In this document: positions 34,347 through 42,680 of the stretch, in pieces
Layout: every line of letters begins with the position of its first letter
Position numbering within the stretch: position 1 is the stretch's first letter
From: Chloroflexota bacterium
GTDB lineage: Bacteria; Chloroflexota; Dehalococcoidia; Lucifugimonadales; Lucifugimonadaceae
DNA: 64,000 nt
Assembly: GCA_013204555.1 (NCBI GenBank)
Contig: JABMNO010000010.1
Location: forward strand, 19,391 to 83,390
Direction: 5' to 3'
Translations under genes and position numbers: made by a program
Notes under the pieces: generated by a model
What the model saw: the letters and a program-made list of their open reading frames with translations, nothing else
What the model was told of the DNA's origin: nothing
Databases searched by the model: none

Positions 34347-34784
34347 TTAGCTCACGCTTATTTCGATCTCACGAGCCGCTGTTTCCTTCGACTTCGGAAG
34401 AACAACCGTGAGAACGCCGTCTCGATACGAGCTCTCGATCTGAGCTGAATCAACGGTGCGCGGTAAGCGAATCGATCGTTCGGACGATCCACGCCGCCGC
34501 TCCTGCACCAGATAGTCACCGGAAGATTCTTGCTCTTCCGAAGAGACTTCAGCCTTGATCGTCAGCAGGCGGTCTTCCAGGGCAACGCGGACGTCATCCT
34601 TCTTGAAGCCAGCCACTGTGGCGGTCAGTTCGTAGGCGTCAGCTGTCTCCTGGATATCGATCGGAATCGATGGTGCGTTCGCAATTCGCTCCGCCGGTGC
34701 GGTTGAGATACCACGCCAGTAGCGGTCGAACAATTCATCTACTCGCCGCAGATTGTAGGTGGGCTCCCATCGTTGAAGAACCAT
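34347..34784 (-). CDS. Small heat shock protein Hsp20/alpha-crystallin family
   Basis: A 145-residue protein from ATG 34784, chosen for the AAGGAAA ribosome site. The N-terminal VLQRWEPTYNLRRVDELFDR is followed by an alpha-crystallin domain (about 45-140): IPIDIQETADAYELTATVAG, FKKDDVRVALEDRLLTIKAE, ERSIRLPRTVD and the C-terminal SYRDGVLTVVLPKSKE. It binds unfolding proteins as an oligomer without ATP. Its promoter carries a HAIR-like palindrome and the HspR gene is nearby, so heat induction through HspR is likely. Confidence 0.95.
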   Translation of the reverse strand: MVLQRWEPTYNLRRVDELFDRYWRGISTAPAERIANAPSIPIDIQETADAYELTATVAGFKKDDVRVALEDRLLTIKAEVSSEEQESSGDYLVQERRRGSSERSIRLPRTVDSAQIESSYRDGVLTVVLPKSKETAAREIEISVS

Positions 34785-34859
34785 GTTGGTATTTCCTTTC
34801 GTCTTGGTCATGTTGGTAAGCGGCTCGGTGTATCGCCGGGTCAGCTATAGGTCTACTAC

Positions 34860-34888
34860 AAGATAAACATTGATAGTAGGACTGTCAA
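34860..34888 (-). promoter_or_regulatory. hsp20 promoter with overlapping HAIR-like operator
   Basis: On the minus strand TTGACA (34888-34883) and TATCTT (34865-34860) are separated by 17 bp, a good sigma-70 promoter. The 19-bp segment 34870-34888, TTGATAGTAGGACTGTCAA, has TTGA and TCAA ends separated by 11 bp, the spacing of the HspR target HAIR (CTTGAGT-N7-ACTCAAG). The inner AGT and ACT are also symmetric. It covers the -35 box, so a bound repressor would block transcription. Confidence 0.65.
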
Positions 34889-34964
34889 CTATGCTGAGGT
34901 TGAATACGATGCTATACTTGCTATTGCAAACTAATAGAGACCTACTGTTCTTTGATAAAGACCT

Positions 34965-35936
34965 ATGAGCGAAAACTATTACTCAACACTCGGCGTCACC
35001 CGCGATGCCACTCAAAAACAGATAAAAGATGCTTACCGACGTCTCGCCCGCGAACACCATCCGGATGTGAACCCGGGCGATGGTTCCTCGGAAGAACGTT
35101 TTAAGCGCATCAACGAGGCATCCCATGTGCTGTCTGATGATCAGCGCCGCAAGGACTATGACGAGTTCGGATCTGAGTGGGCGCATGCTGAACAACTAAG
35201 AAAAGCTGGCGCGGGCGCACGGTTCCGCGGTGGGCAGGGGGGCTTCGGTTTCGGCCAATCCGGTGGCGGTGACTTTAGCGATATCTTCAGCCAGTATGGC
35301 TCTGGAGGCCCTCAGCGTCGGCGGGAGCGCTCTTCGCAGACGCTATCGGTCGATATCACGCTGAAGGAGGTCTTCAGTGGCGCCAAGCGCGTTATCTCAT
35401 ATCGGCGAACGGAAGATTGCACCGTTTGCGGTGGGCACGGATTCCGCGGTCAGACGATCTGCGCCAACTGCAGCGGTTCAGGTCAAACCGATCGTCCGGT
35501 AAGACTTGAAGTCTCGATTCCAGCGGGAATCGAGGACGAAGGCAAGATTCGCGTTCGGCCAGATCAGGGTACCGAGATCATTGTTCAGGTCCGGATCCGG
35601 TCCGATGGCAAGTTCACCCGGTCTGGATCTGATCTTCGCACGACGGTTTCAGTTCCATATCTGGACGCGATCCTTGGCGGTGAAGTTCTGGTGCCAACTA
35701 TGACGGGATCAGTCGCTCTCACGGTTCCGGCTGGCACTCCCAACGGCAAGGTTTTTCGACTTGCAGGGAAAGGAATGCCTCGGCAGGGTCAGGCTGAGTT
35801 CGGGACCCTCTATGCCACGGTCTCCGTTGTCCTTCCGACCGAACTGACCGAAGAAGAGAATCGCCTTTTCGAACAGCTGAAGACGCTCGAATTGAAGCAA
35901 CCGGTGACCGAAACAGTGTCCGACCAAACCGACTGA
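34965..35936 (+). CDS. DnaJ/CbpA-type J-domain co-chaperone with a single zinc module
   Basis: A 323-residue protein. The J domain (1-67) has NYYSTLGVTRDATQKQIKDA and the HPD motif at 32-34. A Gly/Phe-rich linker follows (FRGGQGGFGFGQSGGGDF). Only two Cys pairs are present (C152, C155, C166, C169: CTVCGG and CANCSGSG), that is one zinc centre in place of the two of classic DnaJ. The C-terminal client domains end with VPAGTPNGKVFRLAGKGMP. It stimulates DnaK. It is divergent from hsp20 and shares the 180-bp control region. Confidence 0.93.
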   Translation: MSENYYSTLGVTRDATQKQIKDAYRRLAREHHPDVNPGDGSSEERFKRINEASHVLSDDQRRKDYDEFGSEWAHAEQLRKAGAGARFRGGQGGFGFGQSGGGDFSDIFSQYGSGGPQRRRERSSQTLSVDITLKEVFSGAKRVISYRRTEDCTVCGGHGFRGQTICANCSGSGQTDRPVRLEVSIPAGIEDEGKIRVRPDQGTEIIVQVRIRSDGKFTRSGSDLRTTVSVPYLDAILGGEVLVPTMTGSVALTVPAGTPNGKVFRLAGKGMPRQGQAEFGTLYATVSVVLPTELTEEENRLFEQLKTLELKQPVTETVSDQTD

Positions 35937-35964
35937 ATTAGTTATTGATCCCAGGTATCAGGAG

Positions 35965-36351
35965 ATGAAATTGGTATTCAGAGACGACGAGCCCTGTTAC
36001 ACGATTAGCGTTGTGGCTCGATTGGTCGGGGTACACGCGCAGACGCTGAGGACGTACGAGCGAGAAGGTCTCGTGCGGCCAACTCGATCGCGCGGAAATA
36101 TCCGGCTCTTCTCCAATCAAGACGTTTCGCGCATCCAAGAGATAAAGCACTGGGTGGATCAGCTGGGTCTGAACCTGGCCGGTGTAGCAACGATGACACG
36201 ACTAAGACTCCAGGTCGCTGAGCTACAGGGGCAAGTAGATCAACTGGCCCGGGAGAACCACGCGTTGAAGCGGGAACTTGTGGCGAGGCGCGCCGGGCAG
36301 GCCGCGTTCAGAGCCATTACTGACGAAAGCGAACCACGGACCAACGTCTAA
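35965..36351 (+). CDS. hspR: MerR-type heat shock regulator, HspR-like
   Basis: A 128-residue protein. A MerR winged helix (about 10-80) shows CYTISVVARLVGVHAQTLRT, YEREGLVRPTRSRGNIRLFS and VSRIQEIKHWV. A C-terminal coiled coil follows (LRLQVAELQGQVDQLAREN). It lies 28 bp after the dnaJ-like gene and upstream of clpC, the usual company of HspR, which represses chaperone genes by binding HAIR palindromes and often needs DnaK as a partner. A HAIR-like site is present in the hsp20 promoter. Confidence 0.9.
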   Translation: MKLVFRDDEPCYTISVVARLVGVHAQTLRTYEREGLVRPTRSRGNIRLFSNQDVSRIQEIKHWVDQLGLNLAGVATMTRLRLQVAELQGQVDQLARENHALKRELVARRAGQAAFRAITDESEPRTNV

Positions 36352-36437
36352 TTTACTCACGATCGTTTACCAGCTAAGCCACTACCCAGACAAATCAACT
36401 CGAATCAGCCGGACAGCTAAGAACACAGGAAACAAAA

Positions 36438-38933
36438 ATGGTATTCAAACAAGATGATTTCACTGCTCAAGCCCTGGAGGCGTACCAGGATTCGATGTCA
36501 CTGGTACATGAGTTTCAGCACTCTCAGATGGACGTTGCTCACCTTTTGCTGGCGCTACTGCGGCTGAAGGATGGAGTGCCGGTGCGGGTGCTGGCTGCTG
36601 CTGGCGTAGACACCGACGCCGTTGAACGACGGGTGGCTGCCGCTTTGAAAGGCGCGCCGACCCTCGGTCGCCAGGTCGAGCAGATATATGGAACGCCATT
36701 GCTTTCACACGCGCTCGCCTCGGCAAAGGAAGAGGCTGATCACCTCAAAGATGAGTTCGTCGGATCAGAGCACCTGTTACTGGGTATCGCATCAGTTGGA
36801 CGGGGTGATACCGCAACTATTCTCAATGACTTTGGGGTGACCAAAGAACGTATCTACCAGGGTCTCCAGGCGGTCCGCGGCGATCAGCGCGTGACCGACC
36901 GAAACGCTGAGAGCAAATACGAGGCTCTTGAGAAGTACAGCACTGACCTAACCTCGCTGGCACGTGAAGGAAAACTCGACCCCGTCATTGGCCGGGAGTC
37001 AGAGTTGAACCTCGTAATGCAAACGCTCATGAGGCGCACCAAGAACAACCCGGTGTTGATCGGCGAAGCAGGAGTTGGCAAGACAGTCATGGCCGAGGCT
37101 CTGGCTCAACGGATTGTTGCTGGAGACGTGCCAGACGGACTTAAGGACCGCAGGGTCATATCGCTTGACATAGGTTCGCTTGTAGCCGGGTCGTCTATGC
37201 GCGGCGAGTTTGAAGATCGCCTCAAAACGATACTTGATGAGGTTCGCCGAGCACGGGGCGAGATTATTCTCTTCATTGATGAGTTGCACACGGTGGTTGG
37301 TGCAGGCGCCGCGCAGGGCTCGATTGATGCAAGCAACATGATGAAGCCAGCTCTATCAAGAGGTGAGTTGCAGGCAATGGGCGCGACGACGCTGGACGAG
37401 TACCGCAAATACATCGAGTCTGATCCAGCTCTGGAACGCAGATTTTCCCCGGTCTACATTAACGAGCCTTCCGTTGAGGACTCAATCAAGATGCTTGAGT
37501 GCCTCCGGCCGCGTTACGAGCAGCACCACGGAGTCAAAATTGAAGATGAGGCGTTGCGAGCCGCTGTCCGGCTTTCACAGCGTTACATCTCCGGCCGTCA
37601 ACTGCCGGACAAAGCGATTGATCTTATGGACGAGGCGTCCGCCAAAATCAGAATTGAGGCGCACTCCTATCCAACTACACTTCGTGAGCAGGAAGCTGAA
37701 ATTCAGCGTCTGAAGGACGAGGAACTCGCTGCGTCTGAGCAATCCGAGTACGAACTTGCTGCAGAGCGGCGCTCAGAGTGCCTCGCTTTGGAGGGAGCCT
37801 GGAACGACGCGCGAGAGAAGTGGGTTGCAGAGCACGATGTTGATGGCGCCGTCACTGAACGACACATAGCCGAGCAGATCTCGCTCCGAACTGGCATTCC
37901 GGTAGCTCAACTTGTGGAAGGCGAGGCTGATCGACTCCTGAACATGGAGGAGCGGCTGCACGATCGAGTCATTGGTCAGAACACGGCTATCGAGGCGCTA
38001 TCGGACGCGATTCGACGTTCCAGAGCTGGACTGAGTGATCCCAAGCGGCCCATTGGCAGTTTCATTTTCCTTGGACCAACAGGCGTTGGGAAGACGGAAC
38101 TGGCAAAGTCGCTAGCGCAGTTCTTGTTCGATGATGATGAAAATATGGTCCGTGTCGACATGTCTGAATTCCAGGAACGGCATACCGTTTCGCGCTTGAT
38201 TGGAGCGCCCCCCGGATACGTGGGGTATGACGAAGGCGGAGGTCTGACCGAAGCTGTTCGCAGGAGGCCCTACCAGCTAGTCCTGTTCGATGAGATTGAG
38301 AAAGCTCACCCAGAAGTGTTCAACGTGCTGCTCCAGTTGCTCGACGATGGCCGACTCACTGATGGTCATGGCAGAACCGTGGATTTCAGAAACACGGTGG
38401 TGATCATGACCAGCAACCTGGGCACCGTGGGCGTGGCGAAAGAGCCATTCGGCTTTGTGGGGTCCAAGAAAACTCGATCAGAGAAAGATGAGATGCAGGC
38501 CTCGGTGGAAGAAGCGCTCAAGGCCCACTTCAGGCCAGAGTTCCTGAACAGAATCGATGAGATCATAGTGTTCGATTCGCTCACAGAGGAAGACATCGAA
38601 CGGATAGTTGGGCTGCTCGTAGAAGAGGTGGCTCAACGTGTCGCAGAACTAGGCGTGACAATACAGCTAAACGAAGAAGCTCAGAAGTGGTTGGCGGTTG
38701 AGGGGTTTGACAAAGTCTATGGAGCCAGGCCGCTCCGAAGAGCTATTCAACGTCACCTCGAGAACCCGATGTCGAAAAAGATTCTCTCGGGCGAGTACTC
38801 GGCAGGTGATGTCGTGCTGGTTGGTCTCAACGATGGCGTATTGACGTTCGAGTCTGGTGGTGAAGCCAGCGAACAATCGATCGAAAAATCCGTTGAAACT
38901 CAGGCGGATGATCGGGAACCTGTAACAGCCTGA
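36438..38933 (+). CDS. clpC: ClpC/ClpB-family AAA+ unfoldase, ClpC-like
   Basis: An 831-residue Hsp100 protein. The N domain has two Clp repeats (to about 145). The first ATPase has GEAGVGKT (about 209-216) and [19 protein letters not shown]; the second has GPTGVGKT (about 546-553), [13 protein letters not shown] and [13 protein letters not shown]. The middle region is short, as in ClpC; ClpB has a long coiled-coil wing. An FGF tripeptide (KEPFGFVGS) sits where ClpC carries the loop that docks ClpP, so it is probably a ClpP partner. HspR lies directly upstream, and no CtsR gene is present. Confidence 0.9.
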   Translation: MVFKQDDFTAQALEAYQDSMSLVHEFQHSQMDVAHLLLALLRLKDGVPVRVLAAAGVDTDAVERRVAAALKGAPTLGRQVEQIYGTPLLSHALASAKEEADHLKDEFVGSEHLLLGIASVGRGDTATILNDFGVTKERIYQGLQAVRGDQRVTDRNAESKYEALEKYSTDLTSLAREGKLDPVIGRESELNLVMQTLMRRTKNNPVLIGEAGVGKTVMAEALAQRIVAGDVPDGLKDRRVISLDIGSLVAGSSMRGEFEDRLKTILDEVRRARGEIILFIDELHTVVGAGAAQGSIDASNMMKPALSRGELQAMGATTLDEYRKYIESDPALERRFSPVYINEPSVEDSIKMLECLRPRYEQHHGVKIEDEALRAAVRLSQRYISGRQLPDKAIDLMDEASAKIRIEAHSYPTTLREQEAEIQRLKDEELAASEQSEYELAAERRSECLALEGAWNDAREKWVAEHDVDGAVTERHIAEQISLRTGIPVAQLVEGEADRLLNMEERLHDRVIGQNTAIEALSDAIRRSRAGLSDPKRPIGSFIFLGPTGVGKTELAKSLAQFLFDDDENMVRVDMSEFQERHTVSRLIGAPPGYVGYDEGGGLTEAVRRRPYQLVLFDEIEKAHPEVFNVLLQLLDDGRLTDGHGRTVDFRNTVVIMTSNLGTVGVAKEPFGFVGSKKTRSEKDEMQASVEEALKAHFRPEFLNRIDEIIVFDSLTEEDIERIVGLLVEEVAQRVAELGVTIQLNEEAQKWLAVEGFDKVYGARPLRRAIQRHLENPMSKKILSGEYSAGDVVLVGLNDGVLTFESGGEASEQSIEKSVETQADDREPVTA

Positions 38934-38949
38934 ATTAGATTCTCGGAGA

Positions 38950-38978
38950 GGTGGGGCGACAACAAATGTCGTCCCACC
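38950..38978 (+). terminator. Stem-loop downstream of clpC
   Basis: GGTGGGGCGAC and GTCGTCCCACC form an 11-bp stem (one G-T pair) with loop AACAAAT. It starts 17 bp past the clpC stop. The following TTGTCTTTGTGATTG is only moderately T-rich, so termination is probable but not certain. The rest of 38979-39138 shows no gene. Confidence 0.65.
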
Positions 38979-39138
38979 CGTTGTCTTTGTGATTGACGCT
39001 TCCAGAAACTGAACTCGGACTGGTATCCGTCCCGAAAACGCTACGGTAGCCAATCAATATTGCTACCTGCTTTCCCGACGCGAACATTGGCAGTAGTCTT
39101 GCGTACCTAAAGCATCGCTTTCTTCCCAGATCGGGTCA

Positions 39139-39774
39139 TTGGAACCAACCACACGACACAAGGCCAGGCAAACACAGAGATCGATACCTCTTGCCGTGCG
39201 GCTTCGCGCCGTGCCGTTTGGATTCAAGGTATGGGTCAGGGTAGCCACTCTGCTACTCGTGATCGCGATCATGATTCTGGGTCTGGTGCTATGGCTCACT
39301 GGACAACTTTCAACCGACTCAATTGGATATCCGGGCGTCTGGCTGATCAGCTGGGTCGGCGCAAGTTCAATTATTCTTCCGGTTCCGGGACTGGCCGCTG
39401 TATGTGTCGGCGCGAGTCCAGGTGTGGGACTGGTTCCGTTGTATGTCGGTCTATTGGCCGCTAGCGCCGAAGCGACTGGTGAGATGACGGGATATCTTGC
39501 TGGTATCAGTGGCAGTGGATTTGTTGAGAAAAATCGGTTTTACCCCTGGTTCAGGGAGTGGTTGACCAAGCACGGTGGTAAGTCCATATTCTTGCTCGCA
39601 GTCCTTCCGAATCCTTTGTTTGACCTCCTTGGCATTGCTGCAGGTGCAGTTCGATACCCCGCGTATAAATTCTTCATCATTGTTCTCATTGGCAAATCGA
39701 TCAAATCAACAGGTATCGCCTACGGCTGCTACTTTGGAGTCACCTCAATCCAAAACCTGGTTGAGGCGTTCTAG
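39139..39774 (+). CDS. VTT/DedA-family membrane protein
   Basis: A 211-residue integral membrane protein. It starts with a basic segment, then a first helix (VATLLLVIAIMILGLVLWL). A VTT-type core follows with re-entrant regions: WLISWVGASSIILPVPGLAA, EATGEMTGYLAG, WLTKHGGKSIFLLAVLPNPL and FDLLGIAAGAVRYPAYKFF. The family is linked to lipid scrambling and membrane homeostasis. The first ATG is at 39139; a later start is possible because the first 30 residues are polar. Confidence 0.85.
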   Translation: MEPTTRHKARQTQRSIPLAVRLRAVPFGFKVWVRVATLLLVIAIMILGLVLWLTGQLSTDSIGYPGVWLISWVGASSIILPVPGLAAVCVGASPGVGLVPLYVGLLAASAEATGEMTGYLAGISGSGFVEKNRFYPWFREWLTKHGGKSIFLLAVLPNPLFDLLGIAAGAVRYPAYKFFIIVLIGKSIKSTGIAYGCYFGVTSIQNLVEAF

Positions 39775-39792
39775 CTTGAGGCTCTCAGGCAG

Positions 39793-40992
39793 GTGAGCGT
39801 CGAACTTGGCGTTGTTATAGTCGCGGGCGGCGCCAGTACGCGGATGGGCGGGGTCGACAAGATATTCGCTCCACTCGGTGGCCGATCGGTTCTCTTGCAT
39901 ACGGTTGACGTGTTCCAGAATTCTCCGCTTGTGGGCCCCATCGTCTTGGTGCTATCGGACTCCAACATCCTTGAGGGCCAGAGACTCGTCGATTCGCTGG
40001 GCGAGTCGAAGGTAGTGATGGTCCTGACCGGCGGTTTAAGACGGCAAGATTCGGCCCGTTTCGGAGTCGAATACCTGTCACAAATGGAAAACCCTCCATC
40101 ATTCATAGCAATTCATGATGGCCCCCGCCCGTTCGTAGATGAGGCGCTAATTGGTCGAGGATACGCCGCTGCCCAAAAGTCGGGTGGGGCCGTTCCAGGA
40201 ATCGCCGTCACCGACACAATCAAAGTCGTATCTGATGGTCATGTGGTGGCCGACACACCGGTCAGGGATACTCTTCGAGCGGTCCAGACACCTCAGATAT
40301 TTGAACGAGAATTGATATCTCGCGCCCATGCTGAAATCAGCAGCGACGTGACCGACGACGCCATGATGGTGGAGATGATCGGCGGCGATGTCGTGGTATT
40401 TGAAGGCTCTACCGACAACATCAAGATCACTACGCCTCAGGACTTGATCGCGGCTGAGCGGATTCTTGCGACACGTCAGCCGTTTGGCAGCTCCGGCAGC
40501 TCTGGCGACGAACGCCTGCGATGGGGAACAGGATTCGATGGGCACGCTCTAAAGCCAGGTTCCGGTCTCAGGTTGGGCGGAGTAGATATCGGATTTGACC
40601 ACTCGCTGGAAGGCCACAGCGATGGTGACGTCTTGCTCCACGCTATCTCCAGCGCGTTACTGGGGGCAGCGAAGCTTGGTGACCTGGGAACTCACTTCCC
40701 ATCAAGCTCGCCGAAATGGAGCGGAGTTGATAGCGCGACCATCCTTGGGGAGTGTCATGACAAAGTTCGAAACGCAGGCTGGGGAGTCGATTACGTCGAT
40801 GCTACAATCGTCGCCCAGCGGCCAAGGTTGAGTACACATCTGGGCCGAATGATGGAGCGAATCGCGCAGATTCTTGGCACCGAAACCGAGCGAATTAACG
40901 TGAAGGTCACCTCTACGGACCACGTTGGAGCAATCGGGCAGGGCGAAGGGATTGCAGCGCAAGCAGTAGCGACCCTTCGGATCCTAGCGTGA
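39793..40992 (+). CDS. ispDF: IspD-IspF fusion: MEP cytidylyltransferase / MEcPP synthase
   Basis: A 399-residue bifunctional enzyme of the MEP isoprenoid pathway, from GTG 39793. The IspD half (1 to about 230) has VVIVAGGASTRMGGVDKIFA, IAIHDGPRPFVDEALI, DTIKVV and TPQIFERELI. The IspF half (about 240-399) has GTGFDGHALKPG (metal Asp/His), LEGHSDGDVLLHAISSALLG, LGDLGTHFP and STDHVGAIGQGEGIAAQAV. It converts MEP to CDP-ME and CDP-ME2P to MEcPP; the step between needs IspE, not in this window. It feeds precursors to the prenyl synthase and hopanoids. Confidence 0.96.
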   Translation: MSVELGVVIVAGGASTRMGGVDKIFAPLGGRSVLLHTVDVFQNSPLVGPIVLVLSDSNILEGQRLVDSLGESKVVMVLTGGLRRQDSARFGVEYLSQMENPPSFIAIHDGPRPFVDEALIGRGYAAAQKSGGAVPGIAVTDTIKVVSDGHVVADTPVRDTLRAVQTPQIFERELISRAHAEISSDVTDDAMMVEMIGGDVVVFEGSTDNIKITTPQDLIAAERILATRQPFGSSGSSGDERLRWGTGFDGHALKPGSGLRLGGVDIGFDHSLEGHSDGDVLLHAISSALLGAAKLGDLGTHFPSSSPKWSGVDSATILGECHDKVRNAGWGVDYVDATIVAQRPRLSTHLGRMMERIAQILGTETERINVKVTSTDHVGAIGQGEGIAAQAVATLRILA

Positions 40993-40997
40993 AATAA

Positions 40998-42362
40998 ATG
41001 CAGCTTTACAACACCCTGACGCGCCATAAAGAAGAGTTTGTCCCCGCCGGGGATGAAGTGACGATGTACGTGTGCGGTTTGACCGTCTATGACGATATGC
41101 ACATCGGCCATGCGCTTGGAACCATCACCTTTGAGGTCTTGCACCGCTATCTTGAGTGGCGGGGCTACAAAGTGAAGCGAATCCAGAATTTCACGGACGT
41201 TGATGACAAGATCATCAATCGTGCGCAAAAGGAAGAAATATCGTCGGAAGAACTCTCTCAGAGTTACATCGACGCGTTCTTCGATGACATGGCTGGCCTG
41301 AATGTGATGCTGGCGACGGAATACCCGCGTGCTACGCAGTCCATGGATCAGATCATTGCAGTGATTGCTGACCTTATCGAGAAGGGCTTCGCTTACGAGT
41401 CAGAAGGCAGCGTCTATTTCGATGTTCGTAAGGACAAGACCTATGGTGAGCTAAGTCACCGTTCTCTGGATGACATGCTTCAGGGCACTCGATTTGATCC
41501 CGAACCTGGCAAGAACTACCCTGCAGATTTCGCGTTGTGGAAGCTCTCCAAAGACGGGGAACCGGCCTGGGAAAGCCCATGGAGCGACGGTAGACCCGGG
41601 TGGCACATTGAGTGCTCTGCAATGGCCTACGAGCACCTGGGCAAAGTGATTGATATTCACGGCGGCGGACTGGACCTCGTGTTTCCCCACCATGAGAACG
41701 AAATATCACAGTCCAAGGCGTTTACCTCCGAGGACACCTTCGCCAGATTCTGGATGCACAACGGCATGCTGCGCCTCAGTGGCGAAAAGATGAGTAAGTC
41801 GATTGGCAACATCGTGCGAGTTCATGATGTTCTGGCCGATCACAGTAGCGATGCCTTCAGACTCTGGATTTACACCTCTCACTACAGAAGTCCCTTGCTA
41901 TATGACCAGCAAGGTCTGGACGTTGCCGAGCGCGCCGCACGCCGTATCAGGACAGCGATTGTTCCTCGTGACGCTACAAGCGATTCCACTCCACTGGCGG
42001 CTGGCGAGTTCGAAGATCGGTTCATAGCGGCGATGGACGATGACATGAACGTCCCGCAGGCGATGGCAGTAGTGTTTGACCTTGTTCGAGACATCAACCG
42101 GAGTGCTGACGCAGGAGTTGACGTAGTTGCCGCACAGGACAAGCTACGAGAGCTTACGTCCGTGCTTGGGCTGACGCTTGAAGAGCTAGCTACGGAAGCC
42201 GGAGATCTGGATGAATCAGTGATTCAAGGGCTTCTCGATCAGCGCGCTGAATCGAGAGCACAAAGAGATTTCGCCGCGGCAGACAGGATCAGAGATGAGT
42301 TGCAAGCGATGGGAGTGGCGATAACGGACTCGCCTGATGGGACGACCTGGTCCCGAACCTAG
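40998..42362 (+). CDS. cysS: Cysteinyl-tRNA synthetase
   Basis: A 454-residue class I synthetase. MYVCGLTVYDDMHIGHALG gives the zinc Cys and HIGH box; FTDVDDKIINRA, WHIECSAMAYEHLG and HHENEISQSKA (zinc Cys and His ligands) follow; SGEKMSKSIGNIV is the KMSKS box. The C-terminal helical domain binds the tRNA. It starts 5 bp after ispDF, so the two are co-transcribed. It converges on secG. Confidence 0.97.
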   Translation: MQLYNTLTRHKEEFVPAGDEVTMYVCGLTVYDDMHIGHALGTITFEVLHRYLEWRGYKVKRIQNFTDVDDKIINRAQKEEISSEELSQSYIDAFFDDMAGLNVMLATEYPRATQSMDQIIAVIADLIEKGFAYESEGSVYFDVRKDKTYGELSHRSLDDMLQGTRFDPEPGKNYPADFALWKLSKDGEPAWESPWSDGRPGWHIECSAMAYEHLGKVIDIHGGGLDLVFPHHENEISQSKAFTSEDTFARFWMHNGMLRLSGEKMSKSIGNIVRVHDVLADHSSDAFRLWIYTSHYRSPLLYDQQGLDVAERAARRIRTAIVPRDATSDSTPLAAGEFEDRFIAAMDDDMNVPQAMAVVFDLVRDINRSADAGVDVVAAQDKLRELTSVLGLTLEELATEAGDLDESVIQGLLDQRAESRAQRDFAAADRIRDELQAMGVAITDSPDGTTWSRT

Positions 42363-42370
42363 ACTGAGGG

Positions 42371-42592
42371 CTAGCCGTCTATTACTCGCACTGCCACAAC
42401 CGCAACCACCGTAAAAACGATGGCAACGAACACGGTACCTCGGAACAGTGTTCGCTCAAAGCCTCGCCTGACGCGGAATGAGTTTTGAGCGGCGCCAAAC
42501 AGTTGAGTGCCTGTGCCACGCACTTGCAGTAGCACCGCAGCGATCATTACCAATCCCAGTAAGATCGTAATCCAGTTGATAAGGGTTTCCAT
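42371..42592 (-). CDS. secG: Preprotein translocase subunit SecG
   Basis: A 73-residue protein with two transmembrane helices: INWITILLGLVMIAAVLLQV and a second near the C-terminus (GTVFVAIVFTVVAVVAVRV). Between them is GTGTQLFGAAQNSFRVRRGF, the conserved SecG loop. It assists SecYE in protein export. The gene ends 8 bp from the convergent cysS stop. Confidence 0.93.
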   Translation of the reverse strand: METLINWITILLGLVMIAAVLLQVRGTGTQLFGAAQNSFRVRRGFERTLFRGTVFVAIVFTVVAVVAVRVIDG

Positions 42593-42680
42593 TGCTTAGC
42601 GAGCGCCCCGCAGGTAGTTCAATCGTGAGTATATCGATAGTACGTCCGAGCTAAAGATTCCGACTCGGGCTTCCGGCATA

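Noticed and set aside
34812..34964. CIRCE element (TTAGCACTC-N9-GAGTGCTAA) at the heat-shock genes
   Set aside because: No such sequence is present; a HAIR-like palindrome is found instead.
36438..38933. ClpB disaggregase
   Set aside because: The middle coiled-coil wing is too short for ClpB, and an FGF loop for ClpP docking is present; ClpC fits better.
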